From Bacteroidales bacterium (GTDB taxonomy: Bacteria; Bacteroidota; Bacteroidia; Bacteroidales; Paludibacteraceae): a stretch of DNA of 64,000 nucleotides. The notes beneath the pieces were generated by a model. That model was not told the DNA's origin and searched no databases. It worked only from the letters and a program-made list of their open reading frames with translations. Positions 37,065-45,125 of the stretch are shown piece after piece. The stretch spans positions 32,889-96,888 of the forward strand of contig DUQG01000076.1 in assembly GCA_012837935.1 (NCBI GenBank), given 5' to 3'. The position numbers were made by a program, and so were the translations under genes. Every line of letters starts with the position of its first letter. Position 1 is the first letter of the stretch.

Positions 37065-38579
37065 ATGAAATTTAGATATTTATTTCCGTTATTTTTTGCA
37101 GTGCTTGCCTTGATGACAAGCTGTAAAGAAGAAAGTGAGGTAACATTGCTTGACGATGTTCAAGTATCGTCATCGTATGTAGCTATTCCGGTAGAGGGGG
37201 GTGAAACAAGTATTACCATCACAGCAAAGGATAGCTGGACAGCAGAGAAAGTAACTACCGATAAAAACAAGGTAGAATGGCTAACTCTTTCTGCATCATC
37301 CGGCAGTGCAGGAGAATCTACTCTTAAATTTACAGCTCCGGCTACCTTAGATGGACGTACTGCCGAAGTGCTTATTCACAGTGCAGGTAAAACTCAGCGA
37401 ATCAATGTAATGCAAGGTTTGTCGAAAATTGCAACTGCTACATGTGCGGATGTCATTGCAGGTCCGGACAGCAAAACTTATCAGGTAACCGGAGTGTGTA
37501 CGGCAATATCAAACACACTATACGGTAACTGGTATCTTACTGACGAAACCGGCACTATTTACATATATGGAACACTTGATGCTAAGGGTGGTTCTAAGAA
37601 CTTTTTAAGTTGGGGACTTGAAGTGGGTGATGAAGTAACTGTTCAAGGACCGAAAACCACCTATGGTACGGTAATAGAATTGGTAGACGTAACAGTTATT
37701 AAAATAAATAAATCACTTATAAAAGTAGATTCGGTTGAAAATGCAGAACTTCCGCTTGAAGGTGGTGAGTTTGTTGCACATCTTACTTGTAAAGGTCAAG
37801 GTGTATCTGTAGATATTCCGGAAGATGCTAAATCTTGGTTATCTATCTCATCCATTCAATCAAACGAAAAGGGTGCTATTGTGAAATTTAAAGCAGAAGC
37901 CAATACAGGCGGAGATAGAGGCACTACTATTACATTTAAAACTACCGATGGAAAGAAAAACTATACTACGGAAACTCTTCTTTCACAGAAGGGTGCTATC
38001 ATAAAAGCATCTATTGCAGAGTTCCTTGCAGCAGAAGTAGGCGACACACAATATCGCTTGAGTGGAGTTGTGGTAAGTGTAGCAAACGAGAAATATGGTA
38101 ATTTGTATCTACGTGATTTTTCCGGCGAAACTTATGTATATGGTATTAAAGACTATACAGCAAACATGCTGAAAGCAGGTGATATTATTACTATTGTAGG
38201 AAAACGAGCTGAATATAAAGGTACGGCACAAGTTGGTGGTGCTGTATTAGAAACTCATATTCCTGTAGCTGCTGCTACTATTGCTGAAGTGTTGGCAAAA
38301 CCTGTAGATGCGAATGCATACTTTATGATAACCGGTACAATTAAAGAGATTCAAAATGAAGTTTATGGTAATATCGTTTTGACGGAAGACGACAGTGAAA
38401 TTTTGATGTATGGTTGTCATCCGGGTTATGGTGCTACTGGCGAAGCTAGAAAAGGTTTGGTGGGTGCTATAGGACTTAAAGTGGGAGATAAACTTACAGT
38501 CGTTGCCACTAGAGGTGAATATAAAGGAACACCTCAACTTGCTAATGGTTTCTACTTTAGTCACGAAAGTGCAGAATAA
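37065..38579 (+). CDS. Lipoprotein with two BACON and three OB-fold-like repeats
   Basis: A 504-residue lipoprotein (lipobox LMTSC, Cys20). Two BACON domains (about 32-117 and 218-309; IPVEGGETSITITAKDSW and LPLEGGEFVAHLTCKG) alternate with OB-like repeats (about 123-214, 312-400, 402-500). The repeats share Y-x-(T/S)-G-x-(V/I)-x(2-4)-N-x-x-YGN-x-x-L ... YG, for example TLYGNWYLTD, EKYGNLYLRD and EVYGNIVLTE. BACON domains are associated with surface glycan or mucin binding; OB folds of this kind resemble those in extracellular nucleases. The ligand is unknown. It sits directly after the Oar-like receptor and is probably its surface-exposed partner. Confidence 0.85.
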   Translation: MKFRYLFPLFFAVLALMTSCKEESEVTLLDDVQVSSSYVAIPVEGGETSITITAKDSWTAEKVTTDKNKVEWLTLSASSGSAGESTLKFTAPATLDGRTAEVLIHSAGKTQRINVMQGLSKIATATCADVIAGPDSKTYQVTGVCTAISNTLYGNWYLTDETGTIYIYGTLDAKGGSKNFLSWGLEVGDEVTVQGPKTTYGTVIELVDVTVIKINKSLIKVDSVENAELPLEGGEFVAHLTCKGQGVSVDIPEDAKSWLSISSIQSNEKGAIVKFKAEANTGGDRGTTITFKTTDGKKNYTTETLLSQKGAIIKASIAEFLAAEVGDTQYRLSGVVVSVANEKYGNLYLRDFSGETYVYGIKDYTANMLKAGDIITIVGKRAEYKGTAQVGGAVLETHIPVAAATIAEVLAKPVDANAYFMITGTIKEIQNEVYGNIVLTEDDSEILMYGCHPGYGATGEARKGLVGAIGLKVGDKLTVVATRGEYKGTPQLANGFYFSHESAE

Positions 38580-38599
38580 GTAAATTGATAAAATTTAAG

Positions 38600-38633
38600 A
38601 AAGACCACTTCAAAAAAGGAGTGGTCTTTTTTT
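38600..38633 (+). terminator. Terminator of the Oar/BACON operon
   Basis: AAAGACCACTT and a near-complement AGTGGTCTTT form a strong stem followed by a T7 tract, 21 bases past the lipoprotein stop. Confidence 0.9.
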
Positions 38634-38666
38634 GCTTTAAATAAAAACTTTTACAGATAGAAAACT

Positions 38667-38674
38667 TATCTTTG
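38667..38674 (+). promoter_or_regulatory. Candidate -7 element for the FAD oxidoreductase
   Basis: TATCTTTG fits TAnnTTTG and lies about 30 bases before the ATG at 38704, right after the preceding terminator. Confidence 0.5.
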
Positions 38675-38703
38675 CATAATATTTCGTCTTTTATCTTTCA
38701 ATT

Positions 38704-40272
38704 ATGCCTACAAACCTCCAGCTTATCCTTACTCCCGAACAAGCCGCCAAAAAAGAATTATTAGAGAAAAAAGCGGCTGAAAAATTAGGTGTAGAATTTA
38801 AACGAATCAACCATATTCGCATTACCCGAAAATCAATTGATGCGCGTACCAGACCTGTGCGAGTAAATCTGGCGTTGGAAGTTTATTTGGATAAGCAAAT
38901 GCCAATGCAGGCAACTATTGAGATGCCTTTGCAAGATGTGAGCAACAAGCAAAGAGTGCTTGTAGTGGGTGCGGGTCCGGCTGGTTTATTTGCAGCGTTG
39001 AAGTTGATTGAGTTGGGGTTGAAACCTGTGTTAATCGAGCGCGGAAAAGATGTTAGGCAGCGAAAATTGGATATTGCACAACTGAACAGAAATAACGGTA
39101 TGAATACCGAGTCAAACTACTGCTTTGGTGAGGGTGGTGCAGGAACGTTTTCTGATGGAAAGCTCTATACTCGCTCGAAAAAGAAAGGAAATGTTCAACG
39201 TATTTTCGAGATTTTTTACTATTACGGTGCAGATGAAAGAATTCTTTACGAAGCACATCCACATATCGGTTCGGATAGGTTGCCGCTTGTGGTTGAAAAC
39301 ATGCGAAATGATATTTTGAAGTTTGGCGGTGAAGTGCATTTTGATACAAAACTGACAGGCTTAATCATAGAAAACGAGCGAATAAAAGGCTGCGAAACCG
39401 CTGATGGACGGAAAATATTCGCTGATGCACTTATTTTGGCAACGGGTCATTCTACGCATGAAGTTTATGAAATGTTACACGAACAAGATGTTGAATTGGA
39501 AACTAAGGGCTTTGCAATGGGTGTGCGTGTGGAACATAAACAGCAACTGATTGACAGTATTCAATATAAGAGTAAGGATAGAGGTAAATATCTGCCCGCT
39601 GCTACTTATTCACTTGTAGAACAAGTTGATGGACGCGGTGTATATTCTTTTTGTATGTGTCCGGGCGGACATATTGTTCCTGCCGGAACCGATGATGAGG
39701 GAATTGTAGTAAATGGCATGTCTGCTTCACATCGAAATTCGCCTTATGCTAATTCAGGTATTGTGGTAGAAATTCGTCCGGAAGATATTCCTGCCGATTT
39801 TGATAAATATGGTGCGCTAAAAGGTTTGCGTTTTCAGCAATATGTAGAGAATTTAGCCTATATCAATAATGGTGGCAAAGGCTTAGTAGCACCTGCTCAA
39901 CGTTTACTTGACTTTGTAGAAGGAAGGCTTTCAGTTGATTTGCCGGAATGTTCCTATTTGCCCGGTGTGATTTCTTCGCCGCTTCATTTCTGGTTGCCGG
40001 ATTTGATTGGAAGCAGGCTGCGTGAGGGATTCAAAATGTTTGACCGAAAAATGCGTGGATATTTGACAAACGATGCTTTGATACTTGGCGTTGAATCTCG
40101 CTCTTCATCGCCTATTCGCATACCTCGTGATGCTGAAACCATGCAGCATATCCGCATTAAAGGCTTATTCCCGACAGGCGAAGGTTCAGGATATTCGGGT
40201 GGAATAACTTCTTCGGCGATTGATGGGGGAAATGCCGCGATAAAAGTAATGGAATATTTGCAAGAAAATTAG
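38704..40272 (+). CDS. NAD(P)/FAD-dependent oxidoreductase
   Basis: A 522-residue flavoprotein. A short N-terminal domain (about 1-80) precedes the dinucleotide-binding VLVVGAGPAGLFAALKL (about 90-106). Further family marks are NYCFGEGGAGTFSDGKLYTR (about 138-157), YSFCMCPGGHIVPAG and the closing LFPTGEGSGYSGGITSSAIDG, which binds FAD. This is the widely conserved, poorly characterised FAD-dependent dehydrogenase family often misnamed by similarity. It has its own promoter and stands alone. Substrate unknown. Confidence 0.9.
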   Translation: MPTNLQLILTPEQAAKKELLEKKAAEKLGVEFKRINHIRITRKSIDARTRPVRVNLALEVYLDKQMPMQATIEMPLQDVSNKQRVLVVGAGPAGLFAALKLIELGLKPVLIERGKDVRQRKLDIAQLNRNNGMNTESNYCFGEGGAGTFSDGKLYTRSKKKGNVQRIFEIFYYYGADERILYEAHPHIGSDRLPLVVENMRNDILKFGGEVHFDTKLTGLIIENERIKGCETADGRKIFADALILATGHSTHEVYEMLHEQDVELETKGFAMGVRVEHKQQLIDSIQYKSKDRGKYLPAATYSLVEQVDGRGVYSFCMCPGGHIVPAGTDDEGIVVNGMSASHRNSPYANSGIVVEIRPEDIPADFDKYGALKGLRFQQYVENLAYINNGGKGLVAPAQRLLDFVEGRLSVDLPECSYLPGVISSPLHFWLPDLIGSRLREGFKMFDRKMRGYLTNDALILGVESRSSSPIRIPRDAETMQHIRIKGLFPTGEGSGYSGGITSSAIDGGNAAIKVMEYLQEN

Positions 40273-40303
40273 AGAAAATAAATATTAAATAAAATTATTT
40301 TTT

Positions 40304-40311
40304 TAACTTTG
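40304..40311 (+). promoter_or_regulatory. Isolated -7-like element in the tRNA-Lys upstream spacer
   Basis: TAACTTTG matches TAnnTTTG but lies about 180 bases before the tRNA. It may start a precursor that includes the 40391-40453 hairpin. Confidence 0.3.
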
Positions 40312-40390
40312 CAAACTTATTTAACAATGCTCTTTTCGTGTTTTTATAATTAAATTCTGAATAAAATTAAGATTTTGCATCTTTTGCATG

Positions 40391-40453
40391 GTTTTTGTAA
40401 AATATGTCTTGAACTTGTCTCTAACGGGAAATACGGGTCTTTTTTACAAAAAC
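40391..40453 (+). other. Long-range hairpin upstream of tRNA-Lys
   Basis: GTTTTTGTAAAA (40391-40402) and TTTTACAAAAAC (40442-40453) are exact complements, a 12-bp stem around 39 nt that includes a smaller ACGGG/ATACGGG repeat. No ORF explains it. It could be a structured leader or small RNA. Confidence 0.35.
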
Positions 40454-40492
40454 AAACTTTATTCAGTGCAAATCGTTTACTCAATTAAAAAT

Positions 40493-40565
40493 GACTCCGT
40501 AGCTCAGTCGGTAGAGCAATTGACTCTTAATCAATGGGTCGAGGGTTCGAATCCCTCCGGGGTTA
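40493..40565 (+). tRNA. tRNA-Lys (anticodon CTT)
   Basis: A complete 73-nt cloverleaf: acceptor GACTCCG/CGGGGTT, D arm GCTC/GAGC, anticodon stem ATTGA/TCAAT around CTCTTAA, T arm GAGGG-TTCGAAT-CCCTC. The anticodon CTT reads AAG. No CCA is encoded. It lies 56 bases before the OmpA-type lipoprotein gene with no terminator between, so the two may share a transcript. Confidence 0.96.
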
Positions 40566-40621
40566 CATTATAATAGAAAAAAATAAAAAATTAATTATTA
40601 ACACGTAAATTTTTAGTAAAA

Positions 40622-41320
40622 ATGAAAAAACTTAATGTATTTGTAGCAGTTTTGTTAAGCGTAAGCTTGATTTTTACAAGTTGTGATGCTCTTAATCAAA
40701 CAGCAAAAGGTGCTTTAATCGGAACAGGTGCCGGAGCTGCAGTAGGTGCTGGAATCGGTGGCTTAATTGGAAAAGATGGTAAAAGTGCCGGTATTGGTGC
40801 TGCTGTAGGTGGTGCAGTAGGTGCTACTGTAGGTGCTATCATCGGTAAAAAAATGGACAAAGCTGCTGCTGAAGCTGCACGTGTAGAAGGTGCACAAGTA
40901 GAAAACATTGTAGATCTTAACGGATTGCAAGCTGTTAAAGTTACTTTTGATAGTGGTATCTTGTTTGATTTCAACAAATCTACCCTTAAAGCTGACGCTA
41001 AAAACTCTTTGACAAAATTTGCAAAAGTATTGGTAGAGAACCCAACGATGGATATTGCAGTGTTTGGACACACTGATAATAAAGGCTCATTGGCAGCTAA
41101 CCAAAAAGTATCTTTGGATCGTGCGAATACGGTAGCTAACTACTTGGTAGCTGAAGGTGCAGCTCGTGCTCAAATGAAAGTGGTAGAAGGTAAAGATTAT
41201 TCTATGCCTGTAGCTTCTAACGAAACAGATGAAGGACGTGCACAAAACCGTCGTGTAGAAGTTTACATGTACGCTAGCGAGCAAATGATTAACGATGCTC
41301 AACAAGAAGCAGGTAAATAA
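40622..41320 (+). CDS. OmpA-family lipoprotein with glycine zipper (YiaD-like)
   Basis: A 232-residue lipoprotein (lipobox IFTSC, Cys21). Residues 30-76 are a double glycine zipper (GALIGTGAGAAVGAGIGGLIG then GIGAAVGGAVGATVGAIIG) that may insert into or pack at the membrane. The C-terminal OmpA domain (about 106-218) has the peptidoglycan-binding phrases FGHTDNKGS, LDRANTVANYL and GRAQNRRVEVYM. It should tether the outer membrane to peptidoglycan. The DNA for the zipper is repetitive (GTGCTGGAATCGGTGG type). A strong terminator follows. Confidence 0.93.
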   Translation: MKKLNVFVAVLLSVSLIFTSCDALNQTAKGALIGTGAGAAVGAGIGGLIGKDGKSAGIGAAVGGAVGATVGAIIGKKMDKAAAEAARVEGAQVENIVDLNGLQAVKVTFDSGILFDFNKSTLKADAKNSLTKFAKVLVENPTMDIAVFGHTDNKGSLAANQKVSLDRANTVANYLVAEGAARAQMKVVEGKDYSMPVASNETDEGRAQNRRVEVYMYASEQMINDAQQEAGK

Positions 41321-41342
41321 TCATCTATCAATTTAGATAAAT

Positions 41343-41381
41343 AAAAAAATGGCTGTTGGATTTTCCGGCGGCCATTTTTTT
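41343..41381 (+). terminator. Terminator of the OmpA-type lipoprotein gene
   Basis: AAAAAATGGC pairs with GCCATTTTTT around a GC-containing loop and a T7 tail, about 22 bases past the stop. Confidence 0.85.
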
Positions 41382-41496
41382 ATTAAATATTTGATGATTA
41401 GTTCTAAATAAGCGTTATTGTAGTTTTATCAAAAGGTAGTATACTCTTACGGATGTTTATTACTGTTTTAAAATGCCCAATATATGATTTTGTTTC

Positions 41497-42429
41497 CTAA
41501 ATTTTATTTACTGTAGCCGTTAGGCTTCTAATATTTTGTTTTATTGTGTTAATGATTGCTTCCAGTTCTTTCATCATATGGACTCGTGTGTCCAAATCGT
41601 CTGCGGTGTATAGTCCGCCATCTTTAAAAAACAATTCTTCTGTATCGCTGTCAATGTCATTGTCAAATTCAAACTGCATCCATCTGTCTCGAAGTGCTAC
41701 TCGCATAGTAACTTCGCCATCGTTACTGAAATTCGGATTGTTGATTATTTCCCAAACAGAGTAAGGAAACTCTTTATCGCTATTGTCGTTGAACCAGATG
41801 TTTTTCAGTAAATTTCGTTTAAGCGGAAGTTCAACTTTTTTCCCTTTGGGTGAAATAGTCAATGCGTCCAGTCCTATACTTGTTAATCCACCACCTACAG
41901 CAATATACGGGTTGGCCGTAAAAATTGCGGTAGCCGTCGTAATGGCATCTATGCTGACTGAAAGAATGGTTAATAGTTTTTGATTTTTATCATTTATGCC
42001 ACTTAGGTAATTCCCTAATTGATCCAGACGTTCTGCATAGCAATCCAACTCGGAAGCAATCGCATCAATTTCAACCAGACAGTGACTTATTTTGTCGTTA
42101 ATTCTTTGTCGCATTAGTAAAGATTTCAGCGTGTCGCATCTATTTTCAAGCAATGTAACAATCTCATTTTCAATACCAATAATTTGGATTAACGAGTAGT
42201 TGTGTGTCGAAAGAGAAGCACGTAGCAGGCTGTCTTGCTGTGTTGTAAGTGAAGATTCTTTATCATTAATTGAATAATCATACTCAATGCATGGCTCACA
42301 ATAATTAACTGCCAGATTTTGAATCTTAGAGGTATTTATAACCGTTGAGCAGGATGTGAGTGCAAGCAGCAAAACTACTGTTACAATTTCTGCGAGTTGG
42401 ATTTTTACCGAAAAAATGCGTCTGTTCAT
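41497..42429 (-). CDS. Hypothetical lipoprotein with helical N-terminal half
   Basis: About 310 residues from ATG 42429 (MNRRIFSVKI), with a signal peptide and lipobox ALTSC (Cys27). An upstream start at 42486 would put a second hydrophobic stretch before it and is less likely. The N-terminal half is helical and Cys-containing (ENRCDTLKSLLMRQRIN, SHCLVEIDAIASELDCYAERLD); a hydrophobic patch follows (about 150-175, DAITTATAIFTANPYIAVGGGL). The C-terminal part is strand-like and acidic. I do not recognise a family. The gene is isolated between repeats and ferritin. Confidence 0.65.
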   Translation of the reverse strand: MNRRIFSVKIQLAEIVTVVLLLALTSCSTVINTSKIQNLAVNYCEPCIEYDYSINDKESSLTTQQDSLLRASLSTHNYSLIQIIGIENEIVTLLENRCDTLKSLLMRQRINDKISHCLVEIDAIASELDCYAERLDQLGNYLSGINDKNQKLLTILSVSIDAITTATAIFTANPYIAVGGGLTSIGLDALTISPKGKKVELPLKRNLLKNIWFNDNSDKEFPYSVWEIINNPNFSNDGEVTMRVALRDRWMQFEFDNDIDSDTEELFFKDGGLYTADDLDTRVHMMKELEAIINTIKQNIRSLTATVNKI

Positions 42430-42483
42430 AGTTTTTTGAAATAAATTTTTATTTTTCAAAAATACACTAAAAACTGATACAAA

Positions 42484-42524
42484 CAATAAAATTGAAGCGG
42501 ATTATTTCCCCTTCAATTTTATTG
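42484..42524. terminator. Perfect 14-bp hairpin upstream of the lipoprotein gene
   Basis: CAATAAAATTGAAG (42484-42497) and CTTCAATTTTATTG (42511-42524) are exact reverse complements around a 13-nt loop. It lies between ferritin's terminator and the lipoprotein start; it could end ferritin read-through or regulate the lipoprotein transcript. Confidence 0.5.
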
Positions 42525-42573
42525 AGTTAAAAAATACGTTTAAGCTCTTTTGTTCATAAAGGAATAAATATCA

Positions 42574-42612
42574 ATAAAAAAGTCCTTGCTTTTTTCTTAC
42601 AAAGACTTTTCA
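42574..42612 (-). terminator. Terminator of ferritin
   Basis: On the minus strand AAAAGTCTTTG pairs with CAAGGACTTTT around an A-rich loop, followed by a T tract. It begins about 25 bases past the ferritin stop. Confidence 0.75.
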
Positions 42613-42634
42613 AAAATATTTATTTCAAAACAAC

Positions 42635-43147
42635 TTATAAAGTCATAGTCGGTTCTGTAAATACTCTTCCACCTAATTCGTTATCAAGCAGATAGAGTCC
42701 TTTCGGATCAGCGCCAAATAGGTCAAAGCGTTTGCAAAGATCATCAGCACTTTGTTCTTCTTCGGCTTGTTCTTTTACAAACCAGTCCAAGAACTGCATG
42801 GTGCGGAAGTCTTTGATTGAATAAGCTTCGGCGTAAATGTCATGGATGGAATTGGTAATAAATTGTTCGTGTTCAAATGCTGCCGTTAGCGGTTCTTTGA
42901 AGTTTTTAAATTCAAAAGTAGGTGCAGGAATTGTTTCCAATTTCACAGCTATTCCATTGTTTCTTAGATATTCGATAAAAAACATGGCATGTGCATTCTC
43001 TTCTTTTGTTTGTACATCAAACCAATTTCCAAAACCATTTAAGTTGTGATCGTAGTAATAGTTTGCCATATCCAAATATAGGTAAGCCGAATGGAACTCT
43101 TTGCTTATTTGCTCGTTGAGCATTTTGGCGATTTTTTCGTTTAACAT
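42635..43147 (-). CDS. ftnA: Ferritin
   Basis: A 170-residue four-helix iron-storage protein that forms 24-mer cages. Ferroxidase-centre residues occur at the bacterial FtnA positions: Glu17, Glu50, His53, Glu94, Gln127 and Glu130 (EENAHAMFF; EQAEEE), with Tyr24. Unusually for this window it has a clear Shine-Dalgarno AGGAG about 10 bases before the ATG. The promoter is near-consensus (TTTG 43222..43219, TAACTTTA 43200..43193). No Fur site is evident by eye. Confidence 0.95.
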   Translation of the reverse strand: MLNEKIAKMLNEQISKEFHSAYLYLDMANYYYDHNLNGFGNWFDVQTKEENAHAMFFIEYLRNNGIAVKLETIPAPTFEFKNFKEPLTAAFEHEQFITNSIHDIYAEAYSIKDFRTMQFLDWFVKEQAEEEQSADDLCKRFDLFGADPKGLYLLDNELGGRVFTEPTMTL

Positions 43148-43192
43148 TTTCTAATCTCCTATGTTTTTAGTTAATAAATTCAGTTAATAAAG

Positions 43193-43222
43193 TAAAGTTA
43201 CTTACTTCTACCATACAACAAA
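43193..43222 (-). promoter_or_regulatory. Promoter of ferritin
   Basis: TTTG (43222..43219) and TAACTTTA (43200..43193) on the minus strand are 18 bases apart. The -7 differs from TAnnTTTG only in the last base. Confidence 0.55.
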
Positions 43223-43253
43223 AAATTTATTAGTTTTGTTCTTAAGAAAAATA

Positions 43254-44351
43254 TTAATTGTTTTCCAAAAACGCATCCATAATTTTTGTGGGTCTGCCGT
43301 CGTTTCCCCAAGCACTCAGTGCGTAGTGACTCCACGAGCGAGCGCCTTGCGGCTCCCAATAAAAAACACCCAAGCCTTTATTTTCAGGCACTTCACGAAC
43401 TTTTTGGATGGTGGCTGCTACCAAGTCGTGTGTGTTTTGCATTTTGGCAGCGTTTTCTTCGGCACTTAGTCGGCTGTCTTGTCCATCTTCACCGCCCACT
43501 TCAACTACCATTACTTCTTTTCCATAGCGACTAACCATATCTTTCAGATTAAAAGCTAAATCATCGATACTTGTGGTATAATCGGGTTTTCCTTCCAACC
43601 AGTAAGGGTAGTAGGACATGCCGATAATATCGTATTTGGCATTGTATTTCGTGGCATTATCGAACCACCAGCGGAAACGTTCATTGTTATTTCCCTGATC
43701 CACGTGAAGGATTACTTTTGAATTGGGTGATGCTGCTTTTACGGCATCGTAACCACGATTTAGCAATTGTACCAACTGCGGAAAATTAGTCTTTGAACTT
43801 CCTTCCGGCAGCAAAAGTCCAGGTGTAATTTCATTGCCTACTTGCACCCATTCCGGTTCAACTCCTGCGTTTTTGATAGCAGAAATCACATCAAATGTAT
43901 AGTCGTAGAGTGCTTGCTTAAGTTCTTCGAAATTCATCATTTCCCATGCTTTGGGTTTTACTTGCTTCCCCGGATCAGCCCAACTGTCACTGTAATGGAA
44001 GTTTATCATCACTTTTAAGCCTTCGTTTTTTGCACGAACAGCCATCGCCACCGTTTCATCTTTGCTGCAATGTCCACTGTGTGGATTGTCGGACGGATCT
44101 ACAAATGTGCGCAATCGGATGGCGTTGATTCCGTAAGACTTCAAAATTTTCAGACAATCTTCTTCTTCGCCGTTTTTGTTGTAGAATTTGTAGCCAGTCA
44201 CTTCCATTTGTGGCAACCAACCTACGTCAGCACCTTTGATAAAAACAGGCGTTTCAGGTTCTTCAATAATGTTTTCAGGATTTTTCTTACAAGAAATATC
44301 AAAAAACACCATTGCTACAAGCAATAGAATATTGAAAATTCTAAATTTCAT
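43254..44351 (-). CDS. GH53 endo-beta-1,4-galactanase lipoprotein
   Basis: A 365-residue lipoprotein (lipobox FDISC, Cys21) with one GH53 TIM barrel (about 36-360). It cleaves beta-1,4-galactan side chains of pectin and type I arabinogalactan. The acid/base Glu174 lies in VQVGNEITPG and the nucleophile Glu284 in MVVEVGG; GADVGWLPQME, AIRLRTFVDP and NFHYSDSWADPGKQ are also diagnostic. It is expected on the cell surface. No SusCD pair or other pectin enzyme is adjacent, so it is not part of a visible polysaccharide utilisation locus. It starts 6 bases after comB. Confidence 0.95.
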   Translation of the reverse strand: MKFRIFNILLLVAMVFFDISCKKNPENIIEEPETPVFIKGADVGWLPQMEVTGYKFYNKNGEEEDCLKILKSYGINAIRLRTFVDPSDNPHSGHCSKDETVAMAVRAKNEGLKVMINFHYSDSWADPGKQVKPKAWEMMNFEELKQALYDYTFDVISAIKNAGVEPEWVQVGNEITPGLLLPEGSSKTNFPQLVQLLNRGYDAVKAASPNSKVILHVDQGNNNERFRWWFDNATKYNAKYDIIGMSYYPYWLEGKPDYTTSIDDLAFNLKDMVSRYGKEVMVVEVGGEDGQDSRLSAEENAAKMQNTHDLVAATIQKVREVPENKGLGVFYWEPQGARSWSHYALSAWGNDGRPTKIMDAFLENN

Positions 44352-44357
44352 AGTAAG

Positions 44358-45074
44358 CTATTTTAAGGTGAAAATTTTTTTCTCTTTGTTCATTATCGGT
44401 AAAACCGGCGCCAAATCATCCGTTAAGCAATAATCTACTTCGTGGTCGTGCCCGTTTTTTTGCAATCTTTTGTAGTGTTCCGACTTACTGATGTAGTTCT
44501 TTAAATCAGTTTTTGTAATTTTCCAGAGGTCAATAGCTGCCATACTTGCGTCACAGCTTACTTCAAAGTCGCCTTCCGCCATAAGTCGCTCTGCCAACGC
44601 ACCTGCAAAGAGCGTATCTTCGTGACAAAAACGATTGTTCCATCCCGAGCAGACCATAATGATGTTTTTCTTTTTCGATAAACAATACTCTGTCAGTTGG
44701 GAAATATTGGAAAATGCACCGATTACAATTTCATCGGATTCAAAGGCGGCTTCCACAGCTCGAGTGCCGTTGGTTGTGGTAAATACAATTTCTTTACCGC
44801 TTACTTTTTCAGCCGTAAAGTCAAAGGGGGAATTTCCAAAATCAGCAAAATCACATTTCTGCGTGTTTCTTTCTGCAGCTACAAGTCGCCCTTTTGCTTG
44901 CCAATCCATTGCTTCTGTGGTAGATGCCACGGTGCGAACGGACGCTGCGCCGTTTTGGAAAGCAGTGCAAATGCTCGTTGTAGCTCTGAAAACATCAATA
45001 ATTACAGCAATAGAATTTTCTGTGAGATAATGCGGGAAAAGTACAGGGGAAAAACAGGTTAAAATTTGTTGCAT
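44358..45074 (-). CDS. comB: 2-phosphosulfolactate phosphatase family protein
   Basis: A 238-residue cytoplasmic protein of the ComB family. Motifs include VIIDVFRATTSICTAFQNGA (about 24-43), FTTTNGTRAVEAA (about 97-109), VMVCSGW-type strand and HEDTLFAGALAERL. In methanogens ComB makes sulfolactate for coenzyme M; in Bacteroidota the physiological substrate is unclear and coenzyme M synthesis is not implied. It sits between a MutS-like gene and GH53, all in one direction. Directly upstream is an ACGAATT tandem tract (45078-45122). Confidence 0.87.
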   Translation of the reverse strand: MQQILTCFSPVLFPHYLTENSIAVIIDVFRATTSICTAFQNGAASVRTVASTTEAMDWQAKGRLVAAERNTQKCDFADFGNSPFDFTAEKVSGKEIVFTTTNGTRAVEAAFESDEIVIGAFSNISQLTEYCLSKKKNIIMVCSGWNNRFCHEDTLFAGALAERLMAEGDFEVSCDASMAAIDLWKITKTDLKNYISKSEHYKRLQKNGHDHEVDYCLTDDLAPVLPIMNKEKKIFTLK

Positions 45075-45077
45075 GGT

Positions 45078-45125
45078 ATTACGAATTTTACGAATTATAA
45101 CGAATTACGCGAATTACGCGAATTA
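45078..45125. repeat. ACGAATT degenerate tandem tract
   Basis: Four to five copies of ACGAATT-type words with 11-12 base spacing fill the spacer between the MutS-like stop and the comB start. The same words form the arms of the hairpin at 54082-54134. Confidence 0.65.

Noticed and set aside
33780..38579. SusC/SusD polysaccharide utilisation locus
   Set aside because: The receptor is Oar-like, and the partner lipoprotein lacks the helical SusD fold; no glycan enzymes are adjacent.
40388..40573. 61-codon ORF overlapping tRNA-Lys
   Set aside because: It reads through the whole tRNA and a structured spacer; a chance frame.
44358..45074. Coenzyme M biosynthesis
   Set aside because: Only the ComB-like gene is present and the organism is a Bacteroidota; the pathway is not supported.
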